A stretch of 34,074 bases of DNA, taken from Syntrophaceae bacterium. GTDB taxonomy: Bacteria; Desulfobacterota; Syntrophia; Syntrophales; Smithellaceae. The translations under genes and the position numbers were made by a program. The stretch spans positions 1 through 34,074 of the forward strand of contig JAFGLS010000167.1 of NCBI GenBank assembly GCA_016927935.1, given 5' to 3'. The notes below the pieces were generated by a model. The model searched no databases, was not told the origin of the DNA, and saw only the letters and a program-made list of their open reading frames with translations. Position 1 is the first letter of the stretch; each line of letters starts with the position of its first letter. Below are positions 23,336-31,914 of the stretch, one piece after another.

Positions 23336-26300
23336 TTAGGTAATCTTATATCCTTTCTCACGGAATAATCTCAGGCAGGCATCTACGACAGTGGCGTCAT
23401 AAAGAATTCCCCTGTTTTTTTCGATTTCTTCCAATGCCGTTTCAATACCCAGAGACGAACGATAGGGTGGACGATGGGAAACCATAGCGGACACCACATC
23501 GGCTACGGCCAGAACACGCGCTTCCATTAAAATTTCATCTCCTTTCAAATTTCTGGGATATCCTGATCCGTTCATTCGTTCATGGTGCTGGTGAACAATT
23601 TTTGCCAGCGGCCAGGGGGATTCGACGTTTTTCAGCATCTCGTATCCGCTTCGGGAATGTTCTTTAATCAAAGCAAATTCAACATTGGTAAGTTTATCGG
23701 ATTTTGCCCATATATCCGGGGGTATGGATAATTTTCCTATGTCATGAATGGCCCCGGCCATGCGGATGCCGTCGATTATATCCTGCGAAAGTCCCATTTC
23801 CTTGGCAATATCCCGGGCAATGTCCGCGGACCGGACCTGATGAAGGGCTGTATAGGGATCCCTTATTTCCACAGCGGAAACCATTACCTGAATGGTGCTG
23901 TCATACGCTTTGCTGACACTTTCCAGTGTTTGCTGAAGTTTTTCCTCCATCTGTTTACGCTCGGTAATGTCACGTGAGATTCCTCTGAATCCTATAGGTT
24001 TGCCCGTTGAATCTTTTTGCAGCGATGTGGATACCTCAATGTATCTTTTAGTTCCGTCTTTTCTTGTAGTCTGGTAACCAAATCCTTTGAGAGGTTCTCC
24101 TGTTTTGTAAACTTCATTAAAGGCCTGGAAAACTTTTTTTGCGTTCTCTTTATCTGAGCACTGCTGGTAATTCATACCCAGCAATTCTTCCTTGGAATAT
24201 CCGTGAAGCTGGCACAATGAATCATTAACAAAGGTATAATTACCGGCCAGATCAACCTCAAAATAACCGTCCTGTATTTTTTCAAGAGTAGTGGCCATTT
24301 CAAAAAGCCGGGCGTTTTCGATGGATATAGCAGCTTGGGCGGAAATTATACGGAGAATCTCCAGACGCTCCGGGGTAAACGTATTGGTGGTCAGGTTGTT
24401 TTCCATGTAAAGAATACCTGATATCATGCCCTTGCTTATAATAGGAGTACATAAGATGGATTTGCAGTCCTTTTCCATTATATAGGGGTCGTTCATAAAG
24501 GAACCTTCCTGTGAAGCATTGCCGAGAACAATATCTTTTCCGCTGCGATATACGTAGTTGACGATAGCCTGACAAATGTCTGCGCAATCCTTTAGCGACA
24601 CGGATTGCATCACCTGACTTTCACCGGTATTCACATCTTCACTGGCTTCTATGGTCAGTTCGCCGCTCGACACCAGAAGAAGGTAGCCGCGCTGGGCGCC
24701 GGCATTGACAATGGAGATGTGCATAATCTTCTGCAGAAGTTTATCCAGCATAATCTCGCTGGAGATAACCTGGGAAACCTGCATAACAGTGGACAGGTCA
24801 AGCGCTGTTGCCAGAGTGTCGCTTGTCGATGAGGCTCTGTCGGCAGCAGTATCGCGGGAAATCCTGGCGGAGGATGGAATCATATGGGGATACAGCCTGT
24901 GCAGTTTGTCCAGAAGCCCTGTCGCTCCCCACTTGGAATAGCATCTATAAGCCTCGTTCATAAAGTGTTTGGCTTTTTGTTCATCTCCTATCTGACGATA
25001 TGTCCTCGCTATAATCTCATTGGCAATGCCCTCCACGACGAAGTCTCCATACTGCCGGCAAAGCGCGACTACCGTATGGAGAATTTTTTCCGCTTTGGCA
25101 ATATTCCCGTGAATACTCCATGCGTATTTAGCGCGGACTGCGTGATACATGTGCAGGCAATTCATGGGAGCGCTTCTTGCCCAAATCCAAAACTTAAGTT
25201 GATTTATTCCGATCATCACACGGAATTTCAGTTTCTTGAACAGAGAAACATCCTTATAAACCATCAGCCTGGCTACCGAGTCCAGCAAAACGGCGTATCG
25301 GTTTATGGAATTTCCCTGCTGGGAATCCATATACTTTCTGTATTGGTCGGAAGCCTGGAGAGCCAGTGGGTATTCGTTGTATAGTGAATACAATATTAAT
25401 TTTATGAACCAGTAAACAGAAAGAGAGCCGAGGTTCCTGGTCTTTTCCCATGAAGGCAGAAGCTTTTCCGCGTCTATCGCCCTGCCGGTTAATTCAATTG
25501 GATTATCGCATTCTCCCAGCAAATTCAGAATTGACTGCCAGGTCATTGACTGCAGTGTAAACGTATGTCCTTGTTTCAGTCCGCCTATTATTTTATTGTT
25601 TCTTTCCATGTATCTGGAAAGTTCGGAAATGTCCATGCCGCTGAATATATTGTGCACTTCCGTAAAAAAGAGATTGAAGGTGGCAAAGCCCAGATCCCCT
25701 GTTTCCAACCCGGTTCTGTATCCCTCCAGAAAAGGTTCTATGCTTTCTTTCATGGAATACTTCCAATGCCTGATCAGGGCATTATATACAAAGATTATTC
25801 TGCATTCATAGGCTTTGGCGTCCAGCTTCTCCATGAGCTTGAACCCGAGTTTTCCAAATTCAACAGCTCCATCTAAATCAAAAAGGACCGCCCGCACGAT
25901 TCCGTAAGAGGTAAATCCAAAAGCATGTTCAGGAGCAAGTCCATACTTGAATGCCTGTCTGTTTGATTTGAGGATTATTAAAGCAAGCAAATTGGGGTCA
26001 TCATAAAACGCGGCATGTCCCACGCTCGCCAAAATCTTCCCCGCCGCCAGTATTTCAGGATCTGTCGCCTTGGGCATGTTTAGAATGTCCTCGGGTTTTT
26101 TCCACAAGAGATTGATTAACAAAAGAAATAATTCGATTCCGATGTGAATCTTAGTGGTTTTTTGGGGGATTTTGATACCAAACTTGGAAGTGAAGAGTTC
26201 CAAACTGGGCATTGCCGCGTTGATCGCTCCACGATAATCTTCACGGGCAATGCAGGCATTGATACGCGCCGTGAAAATCTTCACTTTCTCCAGTGTCGTT

Positions 26301-28717
26301 TTTGCCCTCTCCAGCGTGATCTCAGCCAGTTTGTTCATCGTGTCGTAATTACCCATCAGATACGCCGCTTCGGTGGATTCGATATAAAGGGCTACGGTGA
26401 GATCGTACTGTTTTTCCCAGGGATTGTCTTCCAGAAGTTCGATACCGCTTTTCAGGTATCCGAACGCCGGCGCGTAAGCGGCGGATGACTTGGCCTTTTT
26501 CCCAGCTTCCAAGTTGAGTCTGGCAAGCTCTTCGCGATCCTTGCTGTTTGTTACCATTTTGACGCCGAGATTTAACTGATCCACTATGTAGAATAGCTTG
26601 TTTTGCAGCTCATCTCCGGTTCCCTTCTCTAAAGTCAATTTGCCAATCCGGTAATGAAGCGCCGATTTTTCAGAATCAGTCACCAGCGAATACGCCGCCT
26701 CCTGGATTCTGTCATGATGAAAAACGTACATGTCCCCGAATTGACTTACCAGTCCATCGTTGATTGCCGGGGTAAGATCACCCAGCGCTTTTTCCACCGA
26801 TGTATCCCGCACGGAAGCCAGAGTCTCTAAATCAAACCTGTTGCTGATGCAGGCGCATATTTTCAAGACCTCTTTCGTATTCACCGGAAGTTTCACTATC
26901 TTTCCGGCCATCATTTCCACCAGATTATCCGTCACGCGCATTCTGTTGATGCTTTCCGTGTCCCATTTCCAGCCGCGCGCGCCATCCAGTACAATCATCT
27001 TTTCGTTATACAGTGTATGGAGGAACTGATTGACAAAGAACGGATTGCCTCCTGTCTTTTTTTGCACCAGCCTGGCCAGTTCGGCTCCCTTCTCCTCGGA
27101 ACACCTCAGGAAATTAACGGTGAGATCCTTTACATCTTTTTCTTTCAAGGGTTCCAGCATGATTCTGTCTATTTTTATGTTAGCCTTCTGTGCCTCTTTC
27201 AGAAAATCCGCCACTGGATGCGTTTCATCAACTTCGTTGTCCCTGTAGGAAAATATTATGAAGAGATACTGTATATCGCCGGGCAGTATATTTTTCATCA
27301 GCTGAAGGCTGGCCATGTCCGCCCATTGCAGATCATCCAGAAACAGGACGACCGGATGTTCCTTTTGCGGAAATACTCTCATGAATTTTTCAAAGACGAA
27401 ATTGAATCTGTTTTTGGACTCCTCGGAGTTCAACTCCGGAAGCTCCGGTTGTTTCCCGATTATCAATTCTACTTCGGGAATCACATCGGTTATAATCTTT
27501 CCGCTTGTGCCCAGCGCATCTAAAAGATTATTCTTCCATAGGCCGATTTTCTCTTTGCTCTCCGACAATATGTGTTTCACGAGTACCTGGAAAGCCTGAA
27601 TAATGGCGCTGTAAGGCTTGTCCCTCCTGAACTGCTCATATTTGCCGGAAATGAAATATCCCTTCCGGGCCACTATCGGCTTATGAATCTCATTAACCAT
27701 TGCCGATTTGCCTATACCCGGCGCTCCCGCAACAACCATGACGGAGGTTCCTCTTTCACGGTTGGCGACAGCTTCAAAGCTCGACAGCAAATCCCCCAGT
27801 TCTTTTTCCCTGCCGTAAAGCTTCGGCGGGATGATAAATCTGTACGATATGTCTCTTTTGCCCAGTTCAAACGGCTCTATGCTTTTCTTTTCTTCGAGCT
27901 GTTTTAAGCATTGTCTGAAATCAGCTTCCAGACCGAAGGCGTTCTGGTATCTTTCCTCGGGGTTCTTGGCCAGCATCCTTATGATGATGTCTGAAACAAC
28001 GTCAGGAATGCCGTGATCAAGCTTGGCCGGCGGTATCGGCATGATTGCGATATGTGAATGGATGAGGTCCATCGGATCTTGCGATTTGAATGGCAGATAT
28101 CCTGTAATCATCTCGTAAAGAGTTACCCCGAAGGAGTAGAGGTCAGTCCGGTAATCCACGGTACGATTCATCATTCCCGTCTGCTCAGGCGACATATATG
28201 ATAATGTGTCGGCTATGAAATCAGGATTGTATATCTCTTTGTTCTCATGCGTCAGGATCGCTGATATGCCGAAATCCGTTATCTTTACGTCGTTGGTTGA
28301 TGGATTGATCAGAATATTGTGTGGTTTGATGTCCCGGTGAAAAACTCCTTTTGTGTGAATGCTTCCCAGCGTTTCAGCGATTTTTGCCGAGATTTCCAGA
28401 AACGATTTAAGAGCAAATTTCTTTTTTCCCTCCTGAAGGCTTTTGATGGAAACACCGTCGAAATCCTCCAAAACAATCGCGAATGTATTATTATAGCTGA
28501 TTATGTCAATTGTCCTGACAATGCCTTTGATGTCCAGACCTTTGATTTGTTCATATTCTTGCCTGAACTGGGCAATTTCTGAAGGTGAAGGATGCCTCGT
28601 TTTCAACTGTTTGATAATTAGAGGATGTGTTTCGTTTTCTTTATGTCCACGGTAGACATTGGAATTTCTGGTGTCCTGGATTTTTTCATGAAGAATGTAA
28701 TCGCCGAGCTTTTCCAT
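23336..28717 (-). CDS. Giant Ser/Thr kinase-AAA ATPase-GAF-PAS-HD-GYP signalling protein
   Basis: This 1793-aa cytoplasmic protein combines several signalling modules. A Ser/Thr kinase occupies about residues 7-270 with HRDIKPHNIL near 126, DFG in ITDFGIS near 147, and the ATP Lys in LIIKQLK; the glycine-rich loop is degenerate. An AAA-type ATPase follows near 297-560 (Walker A GAPGIGKS near 332, Walker B VLFLDDLQWAD near 460). A long helical TPR-like region spans about 620-1250. A GAF domain (about 1296-1470) and a PAS domain (about 1476-1587, ending DITERKQ) precede a C-terminal HD-GYP domain with HDIGK near 1657 and HHERMNGSGYP near 1714, which hydrolyses cyclic di-GMP. Relatives usually end in a histidine kinase, so an HD-GYP end is unusual. 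It follows the foldase gene by 160 nt. Confidence 0.93.
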   Translation of the reverse strand: MEKLGDYILHEKIQDTRNSNVYRGHKENETHPLIIKQLKTRHPSPSEIAQFRQEYEQIKGLDIKGIVRTIDIISYNNTFAIVLEDFDGVSIKSLQEGKKKFALKSFLEISAKIAETLGSIHTKGVFHRDIKPHNILINPSTNDVKITDFGISAILTHENKEIYNPDFIADTLSYMSPEQTGMMNRTVDYRTDLYSFGVTLYEMITGYLPFKSQDPMDLIHSHIAIMPIPPAKLDHGIPDVVSDIIIRMLAKNPEERYQNAFGLEADFRQCLKQLEEKKSIEPFELGKRDISYRFIIPPKLYGREKELGDLLSSFEAVANRERGTSVMVVAGAPGIGKSAMVNEIHKPIVARKGYFISGKYEQFRRDKPYSAIIQAFQVLVKHILSESKEKIGLWKNNLLDALGTSGKIITDVIPEVELIIGKQPELPELNSEESKNRFNFVFEKFMRVFPQKEHPVVLFLDDLQWADMASLQLMKNILPGDIQYLFIIFSYRDNEVDETHPVADFLKEAQKANIKIDRIMLEPLKEKDVKDLTVNFLRCSEEKGAELARLVQKKTGGNPFFVNQFLHTLYNEKMIVLDGARGWKWDTESINRMRVTDNLVEMMAGKIVKLPVNTKEVLKICACISNRFDLETLASVRDTSVEKALGDLTPAINDGLVSQFGDMYVFHHDRIQEAAYSLVTDSEKSALHYRIGKLTLEKGTGDELQNKLFYIVDQLNLGVKMVTNSKDREELARLNLEAGKKAKSSAAYAPAFGYLKSGIELLEDNPWEKQYDLTVALYIESTEAAYLMGNYDTMNKLAEITLERAKTTLEKVKIFTARINACIAREDYRGAINAAMPSLELFTSKFGIKIPQKTTKIHIGIELFLLLINLLWKKPEDILNMPKATDPEILAAGKILASVGHAAFYDDPNLLALIILKSNRQAFKYGLAPEHAFGFTSYGIVRAVLFDLDGAVEFGKLGFKLMEKLDAKAYECRIIFVYNALIRHWKYSMKESIEPFLEGYRTGLETGDLGFATFNLFFTEVHNIFSGMDISELSRYMERNNKIIGGLKQGHTFTLQSMTWQSILNLLGECDNPIELTGRAIDAEKLLPSWEKTRNLGSLSVYWFIKLILYSLYNEYPLALQASDQYRKYMDSQQGNSINRYAVLLDSVARLMVYKDVSLFKKLKFRVMIGINQLKFWIWARSAPMNCLHMYHAVRAKYAWSIHGNIAKAEKILHTVVALCRQYGDFVVEGIANEIIARTYRQIGDEQKAKHFMNEAYRCYSKWGATGLLDKLHRLYPHMIPSSARISRDTAADRASSTSDTLATALDLSTVMQVSQVISSEIMLDKLLQKIMHISIVNAGAQRGYLLLVSSGELTIEASEDVNTGESQVMQSVSLKDCADICQAIVNYVYRSGKDIVLGNASQEGSFMNDPYIMEKDCKSILCTPIISKGMISGILYMENNLTTNTFTPERLEILRIISAQAAISIENARLFEMATTLEKIQDGYFEVDLAGNYTFVNDSLCQLHGYSKEELLGMNYQQCSDKENAKKVFQAFNEVYKTGEPLKGFGYQTTRKDGTKRYIEVSTSLQKDSTGKPIGFRGISRDITERKQMEEKLQQTLESVSKAYDSTIQVMVSAVEIRDPYTALHQVRSADIARDIAKEMGLSQDIIDGIRMAGAIHDIGKLSIPPDIWAKSDKLTNVEFALIKEHSRSGYEMLKNVESPWPLAKIVHQHHERMNGSGYPRNLKGDEILMEARVLAVADVVSAMVSHRPPYRSSLGIETALEEIEKNRGILYDATVVDACLRLFREKGYKIT

Positions 28718-28877
28718 TATTTTATATCTCTGTAAAAATAACTATCCAGCCGAATAGTTAACATCAAGTGTTCCAATAAAAAATTCGTCAACTATATAAT
28801 AATTCTCCAACGCGTAAGCAATTTTTAACAACAAAATTAAAAATCCTGGGAGAAAGAAAGTAAACCGAAATATATTT

Positions 28878-29900
28878 TTATTTTTTAAGATATTTCTCCG
28901 AAGCTCTTTTGATTGCCAGACTTCTTCGAAAAGCTTCAGCCTCTTCTCCATACATCTGATTCTGCAGTTCCTGAACCCTATTTTCTTTTTCTTGTTGATT
29001 AAGGTCGGGATCGTTCATTATTTCGCCCTCTCTGGCGTTATAATCCGACTCTTTTTGTCTATTGTCAGCTATAATCTTTTCAACATTTTCCCACCTTTGT
29101 ATCTGATCCTTTGTAAATAATTCCTCTCTGAACGCTCGTATTTGCGCTTTTTTCCCTTCGTCATCCAGTTCCGAAAGATCTTTGTCATACATAGCCAGCT
29201 TATCCTTATATTTGGCGTAAGGTTCGGCAAATGCATCAACTTTATCTGCTTCATCTCCCCACATATCCTCGTTTAACTGTTGTATCAGTTTTTCTTTTTC
29301 AGCGCCGTACATATCCTTGTTGCTTAGAATAATTCCCCGTCTGAGAGGATATTCTTCCGCCTTTACACTGGCGCCAAAGAGGGCGTCCGCAACCTCCTTG
29401 CCGAAAATTTCTCTCCGGTAATCCTGAAGCATGTGCAGGAAACTTATCACTTCTTCTTTGCTCTTGGGCATTCCCCCCCATTCACTTATTCTTCTGCCTG
29501 CCGTCATCTGATACGAAAAAAACTTCTTGTATAAGTCAAGCAGCTTGTCTGCCATATCCGCAGGCATTGTTGAATGAAGATACCTGCTGACGTTTTCAAA
29601 AAGATCCTTCTCGTTATCGATATCTTTAAAAATCTCATCGAGAAACTTGAAAAATTTTACCGTATAAGGGTTGATTACGCCATCCTTGAAGTAATTTTTG
29701 ACATTTTCTTTTTCTTCTTTAAAATCAATAACCTTGTAGTATGTTTCAATATCCTTCAGCTTTATATCGGAGCTTCTATCAAAGACGAAACCTTCATCGA
29801 CATTAATCTTTTCGGGCGTCACCATTTTTTTAATTGCCAATCCTGTGATTATTACAAGAAGGATGATTCCCGCAATTACAATTATCTTTTTTTTGCTCAT
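28878..29900 (-). CDS. Lipase-specific foldase (Lif, lipase chaperone)
   Basis: This 340-aa protein resembles lipase chaperones of the LifO/LipB family. Residues 5-24 form a single N-terminal membrane anchor, and the rest is helical and highly charged, facing the periplasm. The stretch REIFGKEVADALFGASVKAE near 167-186 matches the conserved RxxxFGxEVAxAxFG region of Lif proteins, and the repeated helix pattern up to AFREELFTKDQIQRWENVEKI near 257-277 agrees with the extended helical fold. The classical N-terminal RxxFDY motif is degenerate (NPYTVKFFKFLDEIF). It would fold the secreted lipase encoded at 17999-19015. GGGAGG lies 10 nt upstream of the ATG, and a strong promoter precedes it. Normally lip and lif are adjacent; here about 10 kb separates them. 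Confidence 0.8.
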   Translation of the reverse strand: MSKKKIIVIAGIILLVIITGLAIKKMVTPEKINVDEGFVFDRSSDIKLKDIETYYKVIDFKEEKENVKNYFKDGVINPYTVKFFKFLDEIFKDIDNEKDLFENVSRYLHSTMPADMADKLLDLYKKFFSYQMTAGRRISEWGGMPKSKEEVISFLHMLQDYRREIFGKEVADALFGASVKAEEYPLRRGIILSNKDMYGAEKEKLIQQLNEDMWGDEADKVDAFAEPYAKYKDKLAMYDKDLSELDDEGKKAQIRAFREELFTKDQIQRWENVEKIIADNRQKESDYNAREGEIMNDPDLNQQEKENRVQELQNQMYGEEAEAFRRSLAIKRASEKYLKK

Positions 29901-29958
29901 GAAAAGATATCCTCCCTACGATATTTTTTGATAAACAATATATCTCAGAATGGCAGGA

Positions 29959-29987
29959 AGTATAAGAAGAAGTTCTTATTGTGTCAA
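29959..29987 (-). promoter_or_regulatory. Strong sigma-70-like promoter for the foldase operon
   Basis: On the minus strand TTGACA, 17 nt, TATACT. The start is near 29952, about 52 nt before the foldase ATG. The lipase instead uses a sigma-54 promoter, so foldase supply appears to be constitutive or differently controlled. Confidence 0.65.
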
Positions 29988-30008
29988 TGGAATTTTTCCC
30001 TTTAATTT

Positions 30009-30047
30009 ACAATTCTTATTGACTTACAGGACATGAATTAATACAAG
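30009..30047 (+). promoter_or_regulatory. Control region of biosynthetic block 2 with shared motif
   Basis: ACAATTCTTATTGACTT (30009-30025) matches 16 of 17 bases of the motif at 10764-10780 before block 1, and the match extends a few bases further left. TTGACT serves as -35, and TACAAG follows after 17 nt as a -10. Confidence 0.5.
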
Positions 30048-30073
30048 TAAAACAATTCAGGAAAATCAAAAGA

Positions 30074-31558
30074 ATGAAAAATTATACTGAAGGAAAAAAT
30101 ATTGTTGTCATCGGCTCCGGCATAGGCGGACTGAGTGCGGGGATTATTCTTGCGCTTTTTAATTTTAAGGTTACAGTTGTGGAAAAAAATCCTTTTCCCG
30201 GCGGGCTGATGCGTTCCTACTGCCGTTCGGGATTTGACTGTTCGGTCGGCGTGCATTATGTCGGTGCTCTCGGAAATAATGAGCCTCTCGGCAAAATGTT
30301 CCAGGTTCTGGGAATACCGGTTGATGATTTATTTTCTTCCATGGGGCAAGAAGGAATTATCGACCGCTACATTTTTGATGATTTAATTTTTGATTTACCG
30401 GATGCCGGTATTGACGCGCTGGAAGATAATCTGCGAAGCACTTTTTGCCGGGACGAGGCGGCTCTGAATATTATCATGAAAAATTTGCGCGATATTTCCC
30501 GGCGCATGATGGAGCCTTCTTTTTTGCTTAATCAGGGCGATCCCTTCCAAAATATTGACTACTACAGACCAGTGGGAGAATTATTGAACAGCCTTCAGGT
30601 ATCTCCGGGATTGAGGGCGGTATTATCCATGCCCTGTCAGCTTACAGGCGTGCCGCTTAACGATTGTCCTATCATTTTCCATCACATAGTTTTGGTAAGC
30701 TATTTGCTTTCCTCCTGGAAACCAAAGGAAAACGGCCGAAAAATGACGGAAGTTTTTGTGCGCCGTTTTGAAGAACTGGGAGGAATGCTCGTCCTTAGTA
30801 ACGGTGTCAAAAAAATATCGCTCATTGATGGAAAGGTGGGCGAAGTGATACTGGAATCGGGAGAAAAGCTTCCGTCTGATGTTGTGGTTGCCGCCATACA
30901 CCCGAAAATAATGCTACAATTACTGGATGAGAATGTTCTTCGTGATACTTACCGCAGGCGCATACGGGGATTGAAAGAAACCGAGGGAGTTATCGTGGTC
31001 AATGCAAGCGTAAATGCGGCGGCGCATCCTGAAATAGATCATAATATCTACCGGCTCTCCACAGACGAAAACGGCTTTATAGAAGATGGATTTTTTTACC
31101 AGTTGCGCAACGGAAATTCGCCAAGTTCTAATCTGCTTTCCATTATCACTAAATCACTTTACAGCGAGTGGAGTCCATGGGAAAATACTTCCACAGGCAA
31201 ACGCGGCAATGAATATGAAGAAAAGAAAATGAATATCGCGGACAGTTTGCTGAAAAAAACCAAGGGAATTTTTGGTAATCTGAAAGATGCAAGCATAATT
31301 GATGTTTTTACTCCTCTCACCGTCAGGGATTTTGTAAATGCTCCCGAAGGGGCCTGCTACGGGGCAATGCGCTCTTCACGTCAATTACTTAAAATTGCTT
31401 CTTTAAATAATCTTCCAGTGCCTGGTCTCTGCATCGCGGGGCAAAACGCCGTGGCGCCAGGAGTTATGGGATGCTTGCTTGGTTCCTTCAACGCGGCAAG
31501 ACAGATTGTTGGTGTGGAGAGATTTAATAAGGAAATTGAAAGAAGTTTAAGTCTCTGA
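30074..31558 (+). CDS. CrtI-like NAD(P)/FAD-dependent oxidoreductase (phytoene desaturase/RetSat type)
   Basis: This 494-aa protein has the FAD fold of the phytoene desaturase family (COG1233). The N-terminal dinucleotide motif is VVIGSGIGGLSAGIIL near residues 10-25, followed by VVEKNPFPGGLMRS near 35-48. The C-terminal FAD motif includes GLCIAGQNAVAPGVMGCLLGSFNAA near 455-480. Family members desaturate or saturate isoprenoid and polyene chains, and related proteins occur in anaerobic lipid clusters such as those likened to ladderane loci. It precedes an acyl carrier protein by about 80 nt, so it may act on a carrier-bound acyl chain. Direction of the reaction (adding or removing double bonds) cannot be decided here. 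AGGA lies about 12 nt before the ATG. Confidence 0.85.
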   Translation: MKNYTEGKNIVVIGSGIGGLSAGIILALFNFKVTVVEKNPFPGGLMRSYCRSGFDCSVGVHYVGALGNNEPLGKMFQVLGIPVDDLFSSMGQEGIIDRYIFDDLIFDLPDAGIDALEDNLRSTFCRDEAALNIIMKNLRDISRRMMEPSFLLNQGDPFQNIDYYRPVGELLNSLQVSPGLRAVLSMPCQLTGVPLNDCPIIFHHIVLVSYLLSSWKPKENGRKMTEVFVRRFEELGGMLVLSNGVKKISLIDGKVGEVILESGEKLPSDVVVAAIHPKIMLQLLDENVLRDTYRRRIRGLKETEGVIVVNASVNAAAHPEIDHNIYRLSTDENGFIEDGFFYQLRNGNSPSSNLLSIITKSLYSEWSPWENTSTGKRGNEYEEKKMNIADSLLKKTKGIFGNLKDASIIDVFTPLTVRDFVNAPEGACYGAMRSSRQLLKIASLNNLPVPGLCIAGQNAVAPGVMGCLLGSFNAARQIVGVERFNKEIERSLSL

Positions 31559-31637
31559 TCTCACATTATTACATTGAAAAGCAATGTAATATTTGCTAAA
31601 AGCGACAAAATCCATTCAGGAAGTTAAATCAGGAAAA

Positions 31638-31907
31638 ATGACTCGTCAGGAAATCGAACACGAAGTTAAAAATGTTTTTCAGCGGGAATTTGAAATCAAA
31701 AATCCCGATATGGATGCCGATTTGCGCAAAACTTATGAATTTGACAGCATAGACGCTATTGAACTTTTACTGGCGATAGAAAATTTCTTAGGCACGGAAA
31801 TAAGCCAGGAAGAAAAAAAACAGGCCATCAATATCCGCACGATAAATCAGATTTGCGACTATATTGAAAAAATCGCGAAAAATAGAAACCTGTTTTCACC
31901 AGCGTAA
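31638..31907 (+). CDS. Acyl carrier protein
   Basis: The protein is 89 aa from the ATG at 31638, which has AGGA immediately upstream; a TTG start at 31593 is less likely. It is a small acidic four-helix carrier. The phosphopantetheine site is the Ser in YEFDSIDAIELLLAIE near residues 35-50 (DSxD, with Ile where the housekeeping protein has Leu). The helix after it, LGTEISQEEK, is typical of ACPs. It carries the growing chain between ketosynthase, FabG-like reductase and dehydratase. It ends 7 nt before the ketosynthase start. Confidence 0.9.
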   Translation: MTRQEIEHEVKNVFQREFEIKNPDMDADLRKTYEFDSIDAIELLLAIENFLGTEISQEEKKQAINIRTINQICDYIEKIAKNRNLFSPA

Positions 31908-31914
31908 AATAATT

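Noticed and set aside
24884-25384. 166-aa plus-strand ORF opposite the giant kinase
   Set aside because: It is an antisense shadow of the TPR-like region with no recognisable domain or ribosome site.
28742-28951. 69-aa minus-strand ORF between the kinase and foldase genes
   Set aside because: It overlaps the 3' end of the foldase in another frame; its first part is the shadow of that gene and the rest is AT-rich with no ribosome site.
13523-29900. The 16.4-kb block between the biosynthetic halves as a mobile island
   Set aside because: No integrase, transposase, tRNA target or direct repeats at the edges are visible. An insertion is possible, but mobile machinery cannot be claimed.
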